From Ischnura elegans (taxonomy: Eukaryota; Arthropoda; Insecta; Odonata; Coenagrionidae), in NCBI RefSeq assembly GCF_921293095.1, contig NC_060248.1:79863243-79927242 (forward strand): 64,000 nt of DNA, in the 5' to 3' direction. The position numbers and the translations under genes are program-made. Positions 35,109 through 47,107 of this stretch are shown here, in pieces. The notes under the pieces were generated by a model that worked only from the letters and a program-made list of their open reading frames with translations, ran no database searches and had not been told where the DNA came from. How positions within the stretch are numbered: the first letter of the stretch is position 1; every line of letters starts with the position of its first letter.

Positions 35109-38100
35109 AGATATATTAAAGCTGCAATCGGATTGATCACTGACTGATTCATCATAATTCCCAGCCCAAACTGCCGAGTCGATCGAGTTGAAATTTTCGG
35201 TGGTAAAAGTAAAAAAAAATTCATCGGGAGGAAAAATCTCAAAATCCCGAAAAGTTCGATACTTTTCGATATATATCGAGTTGAATTAACATGGCAGCCT
35301 TATGGGACTAAAACTCTTTCCTTAATTACGACTAAACTTGGCGTCTCAGGGTAATCGTCTCCCATTGACGTAAACTAGATTTTTTTGTCTATTTTTTGGT
35401 ACCTTTGCTTTTCGTCGAACTCTTTCGATCACTGTCGAAATAATTTTTGAAAATCGACAATGCTTTTCTTATGGACCAATTTTGGAATTTTTTTTGACCC
35501 ACTTGCAAAAGTAGTAGGACCGTCGCCGCCTAATACAATTTATCTAATTTTTTACCTGATTTTTAGGCTATCTCGGAATTTTCGTATGTCGAATAGATTC
35601 CGAGTTATTAGCATTATCGAAATAACATTGTCGAGATAGGACGATAAATAAATATCGATTTGAGAGCTGGCGCTTCAAAATTAGGCTATTCAGCTCAAAA
35701 AAGCATGCCTACAAACGTACCTTCGGTACGTCCAGGTTTTCATTTTTAATTAGGTTTCGTAATATTTAATGAATTATTTCGTTCCGAAATTTTCCCAAAT
35801 TATTTTCTTGAACCCCCGGCAATCGCCGCCATTCCTAGCCGCCAAACGGGCGGTGGTCGGTGCCCGTAAGTAATACACGCATTTCCCTATCCCATTAATG
35901 TATTTAGACGGGTGAAATTTGCGGAGGGCTAACATAGGTCTATACCCAGTAAAGCCTCACGGAAAAACTTTTTAAAGTATTGATTTTTTCATTACGTATT
36001 CGGTATCGCATATGCAACAGTCATTTGTTATATATACGGATTTCCCATTGACATTGGCCATAGGCTTAGAAGGTGAATTTACTGCAATGGTGTAATGGAA
36101 AAGAGCATAACTTCCAAAGTATTTCACCTAGGCCTATGAAATTTGGCAGGTAGGTACATCATTGTATTTTTATTATGACTATATAAAATTTAGTCCAATA
36201 ATGGCCATAATTTTCGATATATATCGAACCTACGTTTTCTTAAATTCTATCGAATGTTAATAACTTATTGGAATACTCATCTCCGGGAGAAAGTTGTGCC
36301 GGTTTACATGTAAAAACGACCAATCAATTGAAAAAAAAACAAATGACATGGATATTTCAGAGAGCCGGTGTCAGTATAATCGAATTTTCGATTCGATTAT
36401 TATAACTAAAATGAATATTGAGATAACTTTATAAGTATTTGCGGTAGATGAATGAAATTTGGTAAATTGGTACTATTTGGTATTGCTCATAATTCAATGG
36501 GGAAATTTGTTTTGTATGTAGTCCCATATTCGATATATATCGAATCTGCGTTTTCTTAAAATATATCGAATTGCTATAACACATACGATTTGGCATCCAC
36601 GGGCATATGTGCGATGGTAATAGATAGTGGATGACCATAGAACGATTTTCGAATCAATAGCTATGAGCATTTTGCCGTACAGATTTCAGTGTTATCGAAC
36701 GTTCGATTCGATTATAATAAGAAATAGGAATATTGACATAACTTGGGAAGTATTTGAGGTAGATGAATGAAATTTGGTAAATGGGTAGATATTGGTATTT
36801 GGCATCATGCACAGGGGATATACGTTTTGTATTTTGTTTTACATTCGATATATATCGAATCTGCGTTTTCTTAAAATATATCGAATTGCTATAATACATA
36901 CGATTTGACATCCACGGGCATATGCGCGATGGTAATAGATAATGCATGACCATAGATTGAATTTCGAATCAATAGCTTTGAGTATTTTGCCGCACATATG
37001 TCAGTGTAATCGAACGTTCGATTCGATTATAATAAGAAATAGGAATATTGACATAACATGAGAAGTGTTTGAGGTAGATGAATGAAATTTGGTAAATGGA
37101 TACATATTGGTATTTGTCATAATGAACAGGGGATAAACGTTTTGTATGTCGTCTCACATTCGATATATATCGAACCTACGTTTTCTTCAAATGTATCGAA
37201 TTGCTATACTACGTAAAAATTAAGCATCCACGGGCATAGTTGTGATTGAAATAGATAGTGGATCACCATAGAATGAAATTCGAAGAAATAAATATGAGAA
37301 TTTTACCATACAGATGTCATTATAATCGAAGTTCGATTCGAATATTATATGAAATACGAATATTGACATAACTTGAGAATTATTTGAGATACATGAATGA
37401 AATTTGGTGAATGGGTACATATTGGTATTCCTCATAACGCACAGGGGAAATACGTTTTGTATGTCGTCTCACATTCCATATATATCGAACCTACGTTTTC
37501 TTCAAATGTATCGAATTGCTATACTACGTAAAAATTAAGCATCCACGGGCATAGTTGTGATTGAAATAGATAGTGGATCACCATAGAATGAAATTCGAAG
37601 AAATAAATATGAGAATTTTACCATACAGATGTCATTATAATCGAAGTTCGATTCGAATATTATATGAAATACGAATATTGACATAACTTGAGAATTATTT
37701 GAGATACATGAATGAAATTTGGTGAATGGGTACATATTGGTATTCCTCATAACGCACAGGGGAAATACGTTTTGTATGTCGTCTCACATTCCATATATAT
37801 CGAATACGCTTTTCATTAAAATATATCGAATTGCTATATCACATAGTATTTAGCATCCACGGGCATAGTTGTAATGGTAATAGATATTTGATGACCATAG
37901 AACGCAACTTCAATCAATAGCAATGAGTATTTCACTGTACCGATGTCAGTATAATCGTAAGTTCGATTCGATTATTACGGCAAATACGTTAATTGATATA
38001 ACTTGATAAGTATTTCAGGTAGATCAAAGAAATTTGGTACATGGGTACATATTGGTATTCTTCTTAATCCAATAGTGAAATATGTTTTGTATGTAGTCTA

Positions 38101-38930
38101 ACATTCGATATATATCGAATCTGCGTTTCCTTAAAATGTATCGATTTGCTATACCACGTAGGTTTTTGCATCCACGGGCATAGTTGAGAAGGTGAGAGAT
38201 AGTGGATGACCATAGAATGAATATTAATCAATATCTATGAGCATTTTACATTATATATGTAAGTGTTTTCGAAATATCGATTCGATTACTATAACAAATA
38301 CGAATATTGACATAACTTGAAAAGTATTTGAAGTAGATGAATGAAATTTGGTAAATGAGTAAATATTGGTATTCCTCATAATGCAATTAGGAATGATGTT
38401 TTGTATTTAGTCTCACATTCGATATATATCGAATCTGCGATTACTTAAAATGTATCAAATTGCTTTATATCATAATATTTAGTATCCAAGGGCATATTTG
38501 AGAAGGATTATAGATAACGGATGAATGTGATGAATCCGTATGGATATAATGATGAAAGTTTGAATAGATTTGCGTATTTTTCAACACAGATGTCGCATTA
38601 AGCATAAGTTCGATTCGATTATTGTAGCAAATATGCAAATTGACATATCTTAGTAACTTTTTCAGTTAGAGGTATGAAATTTCGTGTGTGAGTACATATT
38701 AGTATTCCACTTGCTGTCAAATAGAAAATAATGAAGACAATGGGATAAGTTACAATTAATATCAAATAAGAGTTTTCATAAAATTAATCGAACGGCTTTA
38801 CCTTTGACATGGTGAATTTTTCGAACTTTTCAACAACTTATGGACCCAAGACCAAACTACTTAGGACACAACGATACACACTATACCCACCACGACACGC
38901 TTGAAGAATTCAAGCGATAAAATACTCGTT
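35109..38930 (+). mobile_element. Rolling-circle-like unit D
   Basis: Head about 35109-36212, array 36213-38800, tail hairpin CGCTTGAAGAATTCAAGCG at 38898-38916 followed by ATACTCGTT. The terminal TT merges with the start of the second copy of unit A. The tail is nearly identical to that of unit C. Confidence 0.6.
36213..38800. repeat. 315-bp tandem array of unit D
   Basis: Palindromes or close variants start at 36213, 36529, 36844, 37159, 37474, 37789, 38104 and 38419. The monomers at about 37176-37490 and 37491-37805 appear identical, so this array has the most recent internal duplication. Confidence 0.95.
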
Positions 38931-41900
38931 ATATATTTAAAGCTGGAAATTCATTAAAATTGCGTGATTGACCATAATTAGTAGCCCAAACTACCGGGCC
39001 GATCGAGCTGAGATTTTTTGTGGTAAAACTAAAAAAATATTCATCGGGAGAAAAAATCTGAAAATGCCAAAAAGTGCGATACTTTTCGAGATATATCGAT
39101 CTACTTTAACATGGGCTCTTATGGAAAAAAAACAAATTCGCGATATGACCCACTTTAAATCGCCGCACGCGGACGAGATCCAAATGGGAAACATTAGTTT
39201 TTTGGCCGATTTTTTTGGCATGGGTTAGAAGCTTCCAAGTCGAGCCGATTTCGAGATATCGATTTACACGCGTTCTTATGTGATTTCGATTTGAGAGCTG
39301 GCGAACGAAACTTAAGCTATGTAGCTCGCGAAGTTGTTGGCACAAGCCTAACTATTCGTTAGACTTTGGGTTTTCTTTTTTAATTAGGTATCGTAATAGT
39401 TAATGAATTATTTCATTTTGAAATTTTCCCAAATTATTTTTTTGGCTTCCCGGCGATCGCCGCCATTCCTCCCCGCCAAACGGCTTGAGGTCGGACTCGG
39501 TAAGAAAAACGCGCATCGCCTTATAGGAGGGAGCATGGCAGTAGACGGGAGAAATACGATAAGTATGGGACGATACCCAATCAACCATCGCGGTCCATTC
39601 TTCGAAATGCATTGCTCTTTTGTTTTCAAATTATTATCTTAGGCCTCATGCACCATTGGTGGGTATATGATTTTTTGATATAAGGGCCGCCATTGCCTGT
39701 TCGCCTAACCTATGCTGCCATTGAAAAACGCGAATTTGCACTACTTGGTTGGTATTACAGGTAGACCAATGAAATTTGCAGGAATGGTACATCTTGGTAT
39801 TCTTCACGGAGCAATGTTAAACATACTACTGCTGGTGGGCTAACCTTCGATATATATCGAATCTACGTTTTATTGTATTTTATCGAATGCTAATAAGTAC
39901 TTGGAATATTCATAAATGGGGGCAGATGTGCCGGCCTAACATTGAGAAAGACCAAGAAATGGAATATCAACCAATGAAATTGCGTATTTCAGAGTTCCGG
40001 GGTCAGCATAATCGAAAGTTCGATACGATTATTATACCAAATACGTAAAGTAGCATAACTTCTTAAATATTTTTCATAGACCGATAAAATTTGGTTATTT
40101 GGTTCATCATAGTATTCCTCATAATTCACTGTAAAAACATAATTTGTATGTAGTCTCATATTCGATATATATCGATTCTGCGTTTTCTTAAAATGTATCG
40201 AATTGCTATACCACATAGTATGTAGTATCGAAGGGGTAAGTTGAGGTGGTATTAAATAGTTGATGAGCATAAAAAGAATTCTGAATCATTAGAATTGCGC
40301 ATTTCACCATACAGGTGTCAGTGTAATCGAAAGTTCGATTCGATTATTATACCAAATAAGTAAATTGGCATAACTTGATAAGTATTTTCGTTACACCAAC
40401 GAAATTTGGTAAATGAGTACATCTTGGTATTTCTCATGAAGTACACTGGGAATACGTACTGTATGTAGTCTCACATTCGATATATATCGAATCTGCGTTT
40501 TCCAAAAATATATCGAATTGCAATAATACTTAGGATTTAACATCCACAGGCATAGTTGACAAGGTAATAGATAGTGTACGACCATAGAATGAAATTCTAA
40601 TCAATAGCTATGCGCATTTTACTGTACAGGTGTCAGAATAATCGAATGTTCGATTCGATTATAATAACAAATACGAATATTGACATAACTTGATAAGTAT
40701 TAGAGTTAGTTGAATGAAATTTGGTAAATGAGTACATATTGGTATTCCTCATAATGTACAGGGAAAATATGTTTCCTATGTAGTCTAACATTCGATATAT
40801 ATCGAATCTGCCTTTCCTTAAAATATATCGAATTGCTATAACACATAGAATTTAGCATCCACGGTCATAGTTGAGAAGGTAGTAGATAGTGTACGACCAT
40901 AGAATGAAATTCTAATCAATAGTTATGAGCATTTTACTGTGCAGATGTCAGTATAATCGAAAGATCGATTCGATTATTTTACCAAATACGTAAATTGCCA
41001 TAACGTAATAAGTATTACTCTTAGAGCAATGAAATTTGGTGAATTGATACATCATGGTATTACACATAATGTGTTTTGTAAATATGTTTACTATGTTGTC
41101 TCATATTCGATATATATCGAATCTGCGTTTTCTTAAAATATATCGAATCGCTATAATACATTGGATTTAACATCCACGGGCAAAGTTGAGGGGGAATATT
41201 ATAGTGTAAGACCACAGATGGAAATTTGAATCAGTAGCATTGCGAATTTTACTGTACAGGTGTCAGTATAATCGAAAGTTCGATTCGATTATTACATTAA
41301 ATACGAATATTGACATAACATGATAAGTATTTGAGGTAGATGAATGATATTTGGTAAATGAGTACATATTAGTATTCCTCATAATGCAAAGGGGAAATAT
41401 ATTCTGTATGCTGTCTCACATTCGATATATATCGAATCTGCTTTTACCTAAAATATATCGAATTGCCATACCACATAGAATTTAGCATCCACGGGCAACG
41501 TTGTGAAGGTAATAGATAGTGGATGACCATATAATTAAATGCTTATCTATAGCTGTGAGTATTTTACTGTAAAGATGTCAGTTTAATCGAAACTTCGATT
41601 TGATTATTATTAGAAATACGAATATTAATATTACTTAATAAGTATTTGAGGTTGATGAATGTAATTTGGATTATGGGTACATATTGGTATTCGTCATAAT
41701 GCGCAGCGGAAATGCGTTTTTTATGTAGTCTCACATTCGATATATATCGAATCTGCGTTTCCTTAAAATGTATCGAATTGCTATATGACGTAGAATTTAG
41801 CATCCACGGGCATGGTTGAGAAGGTAATAGATAGTGGATGAATATAATGAATAGAAATGGGTAACATAATAAAATTATGAATAGATTTTCGTATTTTTCA

Positions 41901-42244
41901 AAACAGATGTCACTTTTTTAAAGTTCGATTCGATTACTGTAGAAAATATTCAAAATGACATATCTTCATAACTATTTCAGTTAGACCAATGAAATTTGAA
42001 GTGTGTGTGTACATTAGTATTCCTCTTACTTCCCAGTAGAAATTAATGAAGAGAATGGACTACCTTTAGATTTATATCGCATATGCGTTTTCATACAATA
42101 TGTCGAATTGCTTTAACATTACGTGGTGAAATTGTCGAACTTTTTACCAACTTAAGAACCCAGGACTAGGCTACAATTGACACCTCCATATCTTCTACCC
42201 TTTACACACCCGCTTGAAGAATTCAAGCACCCAATCGACTCGTT
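38929..42244 (+). mobile_element. Rolling-circle-like unit A, second copy
   Basis: Identical to 20373-23688 as far as I can read. It follows unit D directly, sharing the TT at 38929-38930, so B-C-D-A' form a contiguous run of four units. Confidence 0.6.
39846..42156. repeat. 315-bp tandem array, second copy of array A
   Basis: Same seven 315-bp monomers as at 21290-23600, shifted by 18,556 bp. Confidence 0.95.
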
Positions 42245-43339
42245 TTTTGTAATGGTTGGTTTATTATTTGGTTTGGTGTAAAATTACATACTACATTATG
42301 CATCATTGAAATACGAAAAAATTCAATATTCAAGGCGCATCCTTACCCATTGAATCATAGTAACCGGTAATACTGACCATTATATACCAGGGTTGCTTTT
42401 TCCCGTGGTTATTTAACCACACGAAATTACGGATAGTTTGCTATTAAAGAGAGTTCTTGGGGATGACGTCCAGGTCCAGGTTCTGGTGCACCAGGTGTCC
42501 GGGGGAGGTTCGCCGATGCCATATTTGAATTCAGCGACCCAAAAAACCCCCGGATGCCGCTTGTTTTTCCTTTCCCGCATGAACTCTGGGACAGTTCCTC
42601 GGAGATGACGTTCGACGGTGTTCCTGAGCCCCAGGTGGTCCGGGTGTCAATTTGAACATCATAATCGTGATCAGCGACCCCAAAAACCCCCGAGTACCCG
42701 TTCCGGGCCAGTTCTGACTCTTTTCTACAAAGTTATTACGTTTTCCAAAGGGCGTCTCAGAAATTGCATTTTCCGAGTGCATTTTGGCCTGCAGCAATGC
42801 AACTAAAGGTTTCTCCCAAATGAAAATATGGTAACTTTTTTACAAATAATTTTTGCAAGCGAATGCAAAAAACCGCATTCCGATCCGTCCAGGACGCAAA
42901 AATTTCTTTATTATGGCCTTTTTTCGCGTATCTTTCCTCGACTATATATGAGATTTATTAATGTTTACTTAAATTTTTATTAACAAAATACATGCCTAGA
43001 TATTAGTGTCTAAATCAACTTGGTGCTCTTAATCCAAAGCGTGACCAGAAAGAAACGTATCCATATAAGGTAATCTCACTAATCTCGCCTCGCCTCGCGG
43101 CAATTCTACAGGAAGTGAATACACGCAATGATTTAATTGCTCGAAGGAATCTAAATAGGTATTTTTCTATTGGTAGAATTTGATATATTTTTCAATTGGG
43201 GGTGTAAGTTTCAATTAGAATATTTCGTTTACTCAGGCTAGTGATGATTTTTACATGAAACTTTCCATCGGTCTGATTTATTACAAAATGATGAATGATT
43301 GCGATTTTAAAATACCTCCCAGCTACAATGAACGCACAA

Positions 43340-43631
43340 GGGTGGATTAAGGTCGTTATTTTTGGGGTTATTTAACACTTTCCGCAACTGTTTCGTGGTA
43401 TTTATTACCCCTTAGAATTAAAGCGTTTTTAGGTCTCATATGCGCAGGCAAGTTTCCTTCAGATGTTCATATTTTATTTTTAAACAGTACTTCATACTAG
43501 TGAATTAAAAATTTTAATGGGAGAGTCACCTCATAGATTGCCTCTATATTTCTGCCTTATAGATTGCATTTACTAATTTTTCCAGAAATCACGGGGGGGG
43601 GGGCTGTTTCCTCCCCCTCTTAATCCACCCC
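43340..43631. mobile_element. MITE with GGGTGGATTAAG ends, duplicate
   Basis: Copy of 24784-25075 carried by the second large block. The ends and the 11-G tract are unchanged. Confidence 0.6.
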
Positions 43632-44816
43632 TGAAGGGTGGTGTAAAGCAATGATAGCGGAAATATTTTTGATACTCTCTTCAATTAGGGTGCAGTTCTG
43701 ATTCGTAGTCCCTGTTAACATATTATTTATAATTCCTTAAATCAATTATCTAAAATTGTGTCTGGAGGTCACTGAATTCAAAGGAAATGTAAGAAGGGCG
43801 CAAAACCATTCATTTGTTTCCTTTGGCTCATGAAAAATAATGAATTTATATGGCATTTACCAATTTTGTCATTTGAAAACGGGTTATATCCGAGTTTTAG
43901 CGAGTTATATCCGAGTGTAAACGGGTTATAACTTCTAGCAATTAAAAATAGGGTCACCTCACTCAACCAGGTTAAAGTATAAAAATTAATTGAATAGACA
44001 ATGAAACGCCACACCTGGAAACATAATGACAATTTTTATAACGGCGCACATGACTACTGTTCATCGTTAAAACTAATCGCGACGGTCGGCATTATCACTG
44101 AAGAAAATTTAATGAGGGAAGAGAAAAATAATAATTTTTTACTTGTTCCAATGACGTTACCGATTTCGAAATAATTGCGCTGAGTCGTGAAACTTAAAAT
44201 TTAAAAATAAAATAAAACTAAACCTTTCTCCTCTCCCTATTCTGTAAAATATAACGATCGATTATAATTCTACATATCCCTCAGAGTTACCTCCAAGGTA
44301 AAAGGAACTAGAACATGTTCCTCCTGGTTTTCCATCGGAAAAGCTGATGTCAATGACCACAGAACGAGCTTTCGTGAAGGCCATTCTCCAAACAATCTGA
44401 CCAATGGTAGAGCTTAAACAGCTCCGCTTCACACTAATGAACCTGGCTATACGACTTATCAGCCATTAATCACAAGATTCTAATTTTTTAACCAGAGGAA
44501 ACGGCGACATATTTTTTAACCAGTTTTGGCCATTGCCTCTTCAGAATCACTCTTTCTAATTCCACTTTTTTGTAATAACAGTTCCCACCATTATCAAATC
44601 AAGAGGTTTTAGAGCTGGTTTTTGGCTTCTATCTTACAGTGTTATGAACTTCTAATCCTGCGGCAGAAAACAGGTTAAGCAGGGCCCGGACGATCGTCAT
44701 GCTCGAGGCACCAAAATATAGATTCTACGGACTGGTTTTGATTTAAAATCACTGAATAGCTATCCAGGAGGTTTCACAAAGCCTCTCGCAGAAGGAATCC
44801 AGGTTTGCTTCCTTAT

Positions 44817-45112
44817 CAGGGCCGATTTAAGCGGCAAGCAAAGTCCACAGCCACGTAGGTCGCCAAGCAAAAGGGGGCGCCTTAGCCCTCGTTCCAATTG
44901 GTTTTAAAGCTCTAAAATATCAAATTCAATACATGGCAGCAAGCACGTTATAAGTTCACGCTGATATTTAAGTATCGACCATTGGTCCTTCGGTACTTGT
45001 ATTTATTTTAAAATTTATCCAGAGAGTATCCTTTCTATCTCTCTGGTTATTTTTGTGGGGGCCGCTGGAATTTTGTTCACTTACACTATAAAAATGTCTA
45101 GTACCGGCCCTG
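44817..45112. mobile_element. hAT-type MITE, duplicate
   Basis: Copy of 26261-26556 inside the second large block, with the same TTCCTTAT/TTCCTCAT flanks. Confidence 0.8.
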
Positions 45113-45139
45113 TTCCTCATGTAGGCGTACGCTGTTTTG

Positions 45140-45346
45140 AGGCCTTATTACACGGTATATTAAACAGTTGGAGTTAATTTCTAAATGCATGAATGATTTT
45201 GGTGGGCCGGAACAGAACATGTTCTATTTTCTGTACATGCTTTCGCAAAAGTTGGATGGTTACACGGTGGATTTTGCCGTTCATTCTCGCGTTCAGACAT
45301 CGAGACATTAATTCATACGTTTTAATTTATCATGTAACACAGGCCT
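45140..45346. mobile_element. AGGCCT-ended MITE, duplicate
   Basis: Copy of 26584-26790 inside the second large block. Confidence 0.65.
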
Positions 45347-45750
45347 TTAAAAAGCTAACTTTAATAACTTCCGCGTAAACCTAAACGTCCAGTAATCTTC
45401 CTCTGAGATTTTAATTTGTCACAAAAATTCAAATTTTACACTAATTTTAAGAAATGCTTAGCTTAAAAATTAATTATTGAAAGGATGTCAATGACATCTA
45501 TTTAAAAGGTAGAATTCAAATAAATCGATGAATTGAAAAGCTGTTAACCATCAATATAAAATAGGATAGCACTATGTCTGATGAAACAGGATGCTGGATT
45601 AAATGAAGTGAGAGAAAAAGGAGACGATTATGGATATTTTGGAGGTAAGCAAACTGAACGACAAGCTGGAAAGTGAAATGCAACTAAAATATTCATACGT
45701 GCAAAAATCAAGGTCAAATAAAAACTCTAGCTCAATTTTACCTTAAAAAT

Positions 45751-46869
45751 GGGCCTCTTCTCAATTATTGTATCCTACAAAGAAGTTCACTCTGGAAAAT
45801 TATAAAACGTGAACAATTACTATGAAATCAAGATGCACGTACATTATAGGTCTCCATCAGCTTCGCGCCGTCGCGTCGCGTCGTTCAGTAGTCAGCTTTT
45901 CAACCAAAGTTTACGAGACCATCGACAACAATTTCGTTAAACAACAATTTTATCTTATGCGGAGAAACATTTTCAGGGTATCACCTCTGAGTAGCACCCC
46001 AGTAGGCGTTCATTATCAGAAAATATTGCTATATATTGCTATGTATTAAAAAGTATATAAATTTAGCAAATAAAAGCTATAGATGAGGTGATATTGATTC
46101 ATATATTGCACTTAACGCTGGCCCTTATAGCGATTGAACATCAAACATGCTTATAATGAGAGCTCGAAACCAATATGGAAAGAGTATAATTACTACCATT
46201 TAAATGATAACCAAGGGTTACCTACTAGCATTTTAAAACTAGTTAAATGTGAGCGTTGATATATGTTGGAGTAAAAAATAGGATTAATTAATATTCAAAA
46301 ATTAAATTTCATGGATTCGTTATGTGATATTATCAACGAATCCTGAATTTTCCTCCATTTTTTTTCTTTTTAATGGAACAGTGGGACACCTAAAGCCCAG
46401 CGCCGAAAATGAGTAGTATCGAAAATAAATGCATTTGAAATGTGGGACATTCCAGCTGAATTCCACTTGGTACTTGCCCCTTGGGTCACCAATTTTGACC
46501 AAATTTCTCGTTATCGTTTTCATTTTATTACAAAATGAAAACCCCAAAGTCTTTTTGCAATGCACGCAACGGTTTACGAGATATTATAGTGTTGCGTAAC
46601 TCAATTTTACGAAACGGTCTTCGCATTAGACGTCATATTTCCTAAAATAAGGAGAATATAAAATCAGGGAATCACCTCTGAGTAACTCCCCCGGAATGCC
46701 TTAATTATGATACAATATTATTCAAATATATAATTTAATTTTTGGGGGAAATTCAAGAGTTCATGATTTCAATGAATCAGTGAAAGTTAATAATTCATGC
46801 ATTACCTCAAGTTGGAAAACTTTGTTGATTGATTTTAATTATATATAATCTATTTAAAACTCTTTATAA
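45751..46869. repeat. Intergenic DNA with dispersed low-copy repeats
   Basis: No gene recognised. Two segments about 690 bp apart share TCACCTCTGAGTA (about 45980 and 46670). The segment 46470-46605 (TTTTGACCAAAT..TTTTTGCAATGCA..ACGAGATATT) is repeated inverted at about 49356-49500. TCTTCGCATTAGACG recurs near 46618 and 47175. Confidence 0.5.
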
Positions 46870-47104
46870 AGCCCGCTATACTCATTGTCAGTGAATGATC
46901 ATGCGAATGAAATAATTCGTCGTGTATTACGGAAAAATTCGAGAATGGACCGTCGCGTCATGTGCAATGCACATTGTGCATGATCATTCAATGAATGTGG
47001 AAACATGCTCTATTTTTTCTCGCATGATCCCGTGAATGATGGCATTGCGAACGATTTAATTCCCATTGCCCTTCAGCATGATCATTCACTGAGTATGGCG
47101 ACCT
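46870..47104. mobile_element. MITE with TAA target duplication (ATGATCATGC type)
   Basis: A 235-bp element flanked by TAA (46867-46869 and 47105-47107). The ends are imperfect TIRs (AGCCCGCTATACTCA and, inverted, AGGTCGCCATACTCA), and TGAATGATCATGC lies near both ends. The 3-bp TAA target suggests a PIF/Harbinger-type element. No coding capacity. Confidence 0.75.
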
Positions 47105-47107
47105 TAA

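Larger units (their letters stand above)
38929..45750. repeat. 6,822-bp duplicated block, copy 2
   Basis: Same content as 20373-27194 with no difference noticed by eye. It includes a second unit A (38929-42244), its 315-bp array (39846-42156) and the MITEs at 43340-43631, 44817-45112 and 45140-45346. The right flank (GGGCCTCTTCTC) differs from that of copy 1, where the sequence runs into the head of unit B. Confidence 0.95.

Noticed and set aside
20373..45750. Reading the 6.8-kb repeats as LTRs of one giant element
   Set aside because: The copies do not start with TG or end with CA, contain unrelated MITEs, and show no primer-binding site or internal gag/pol.
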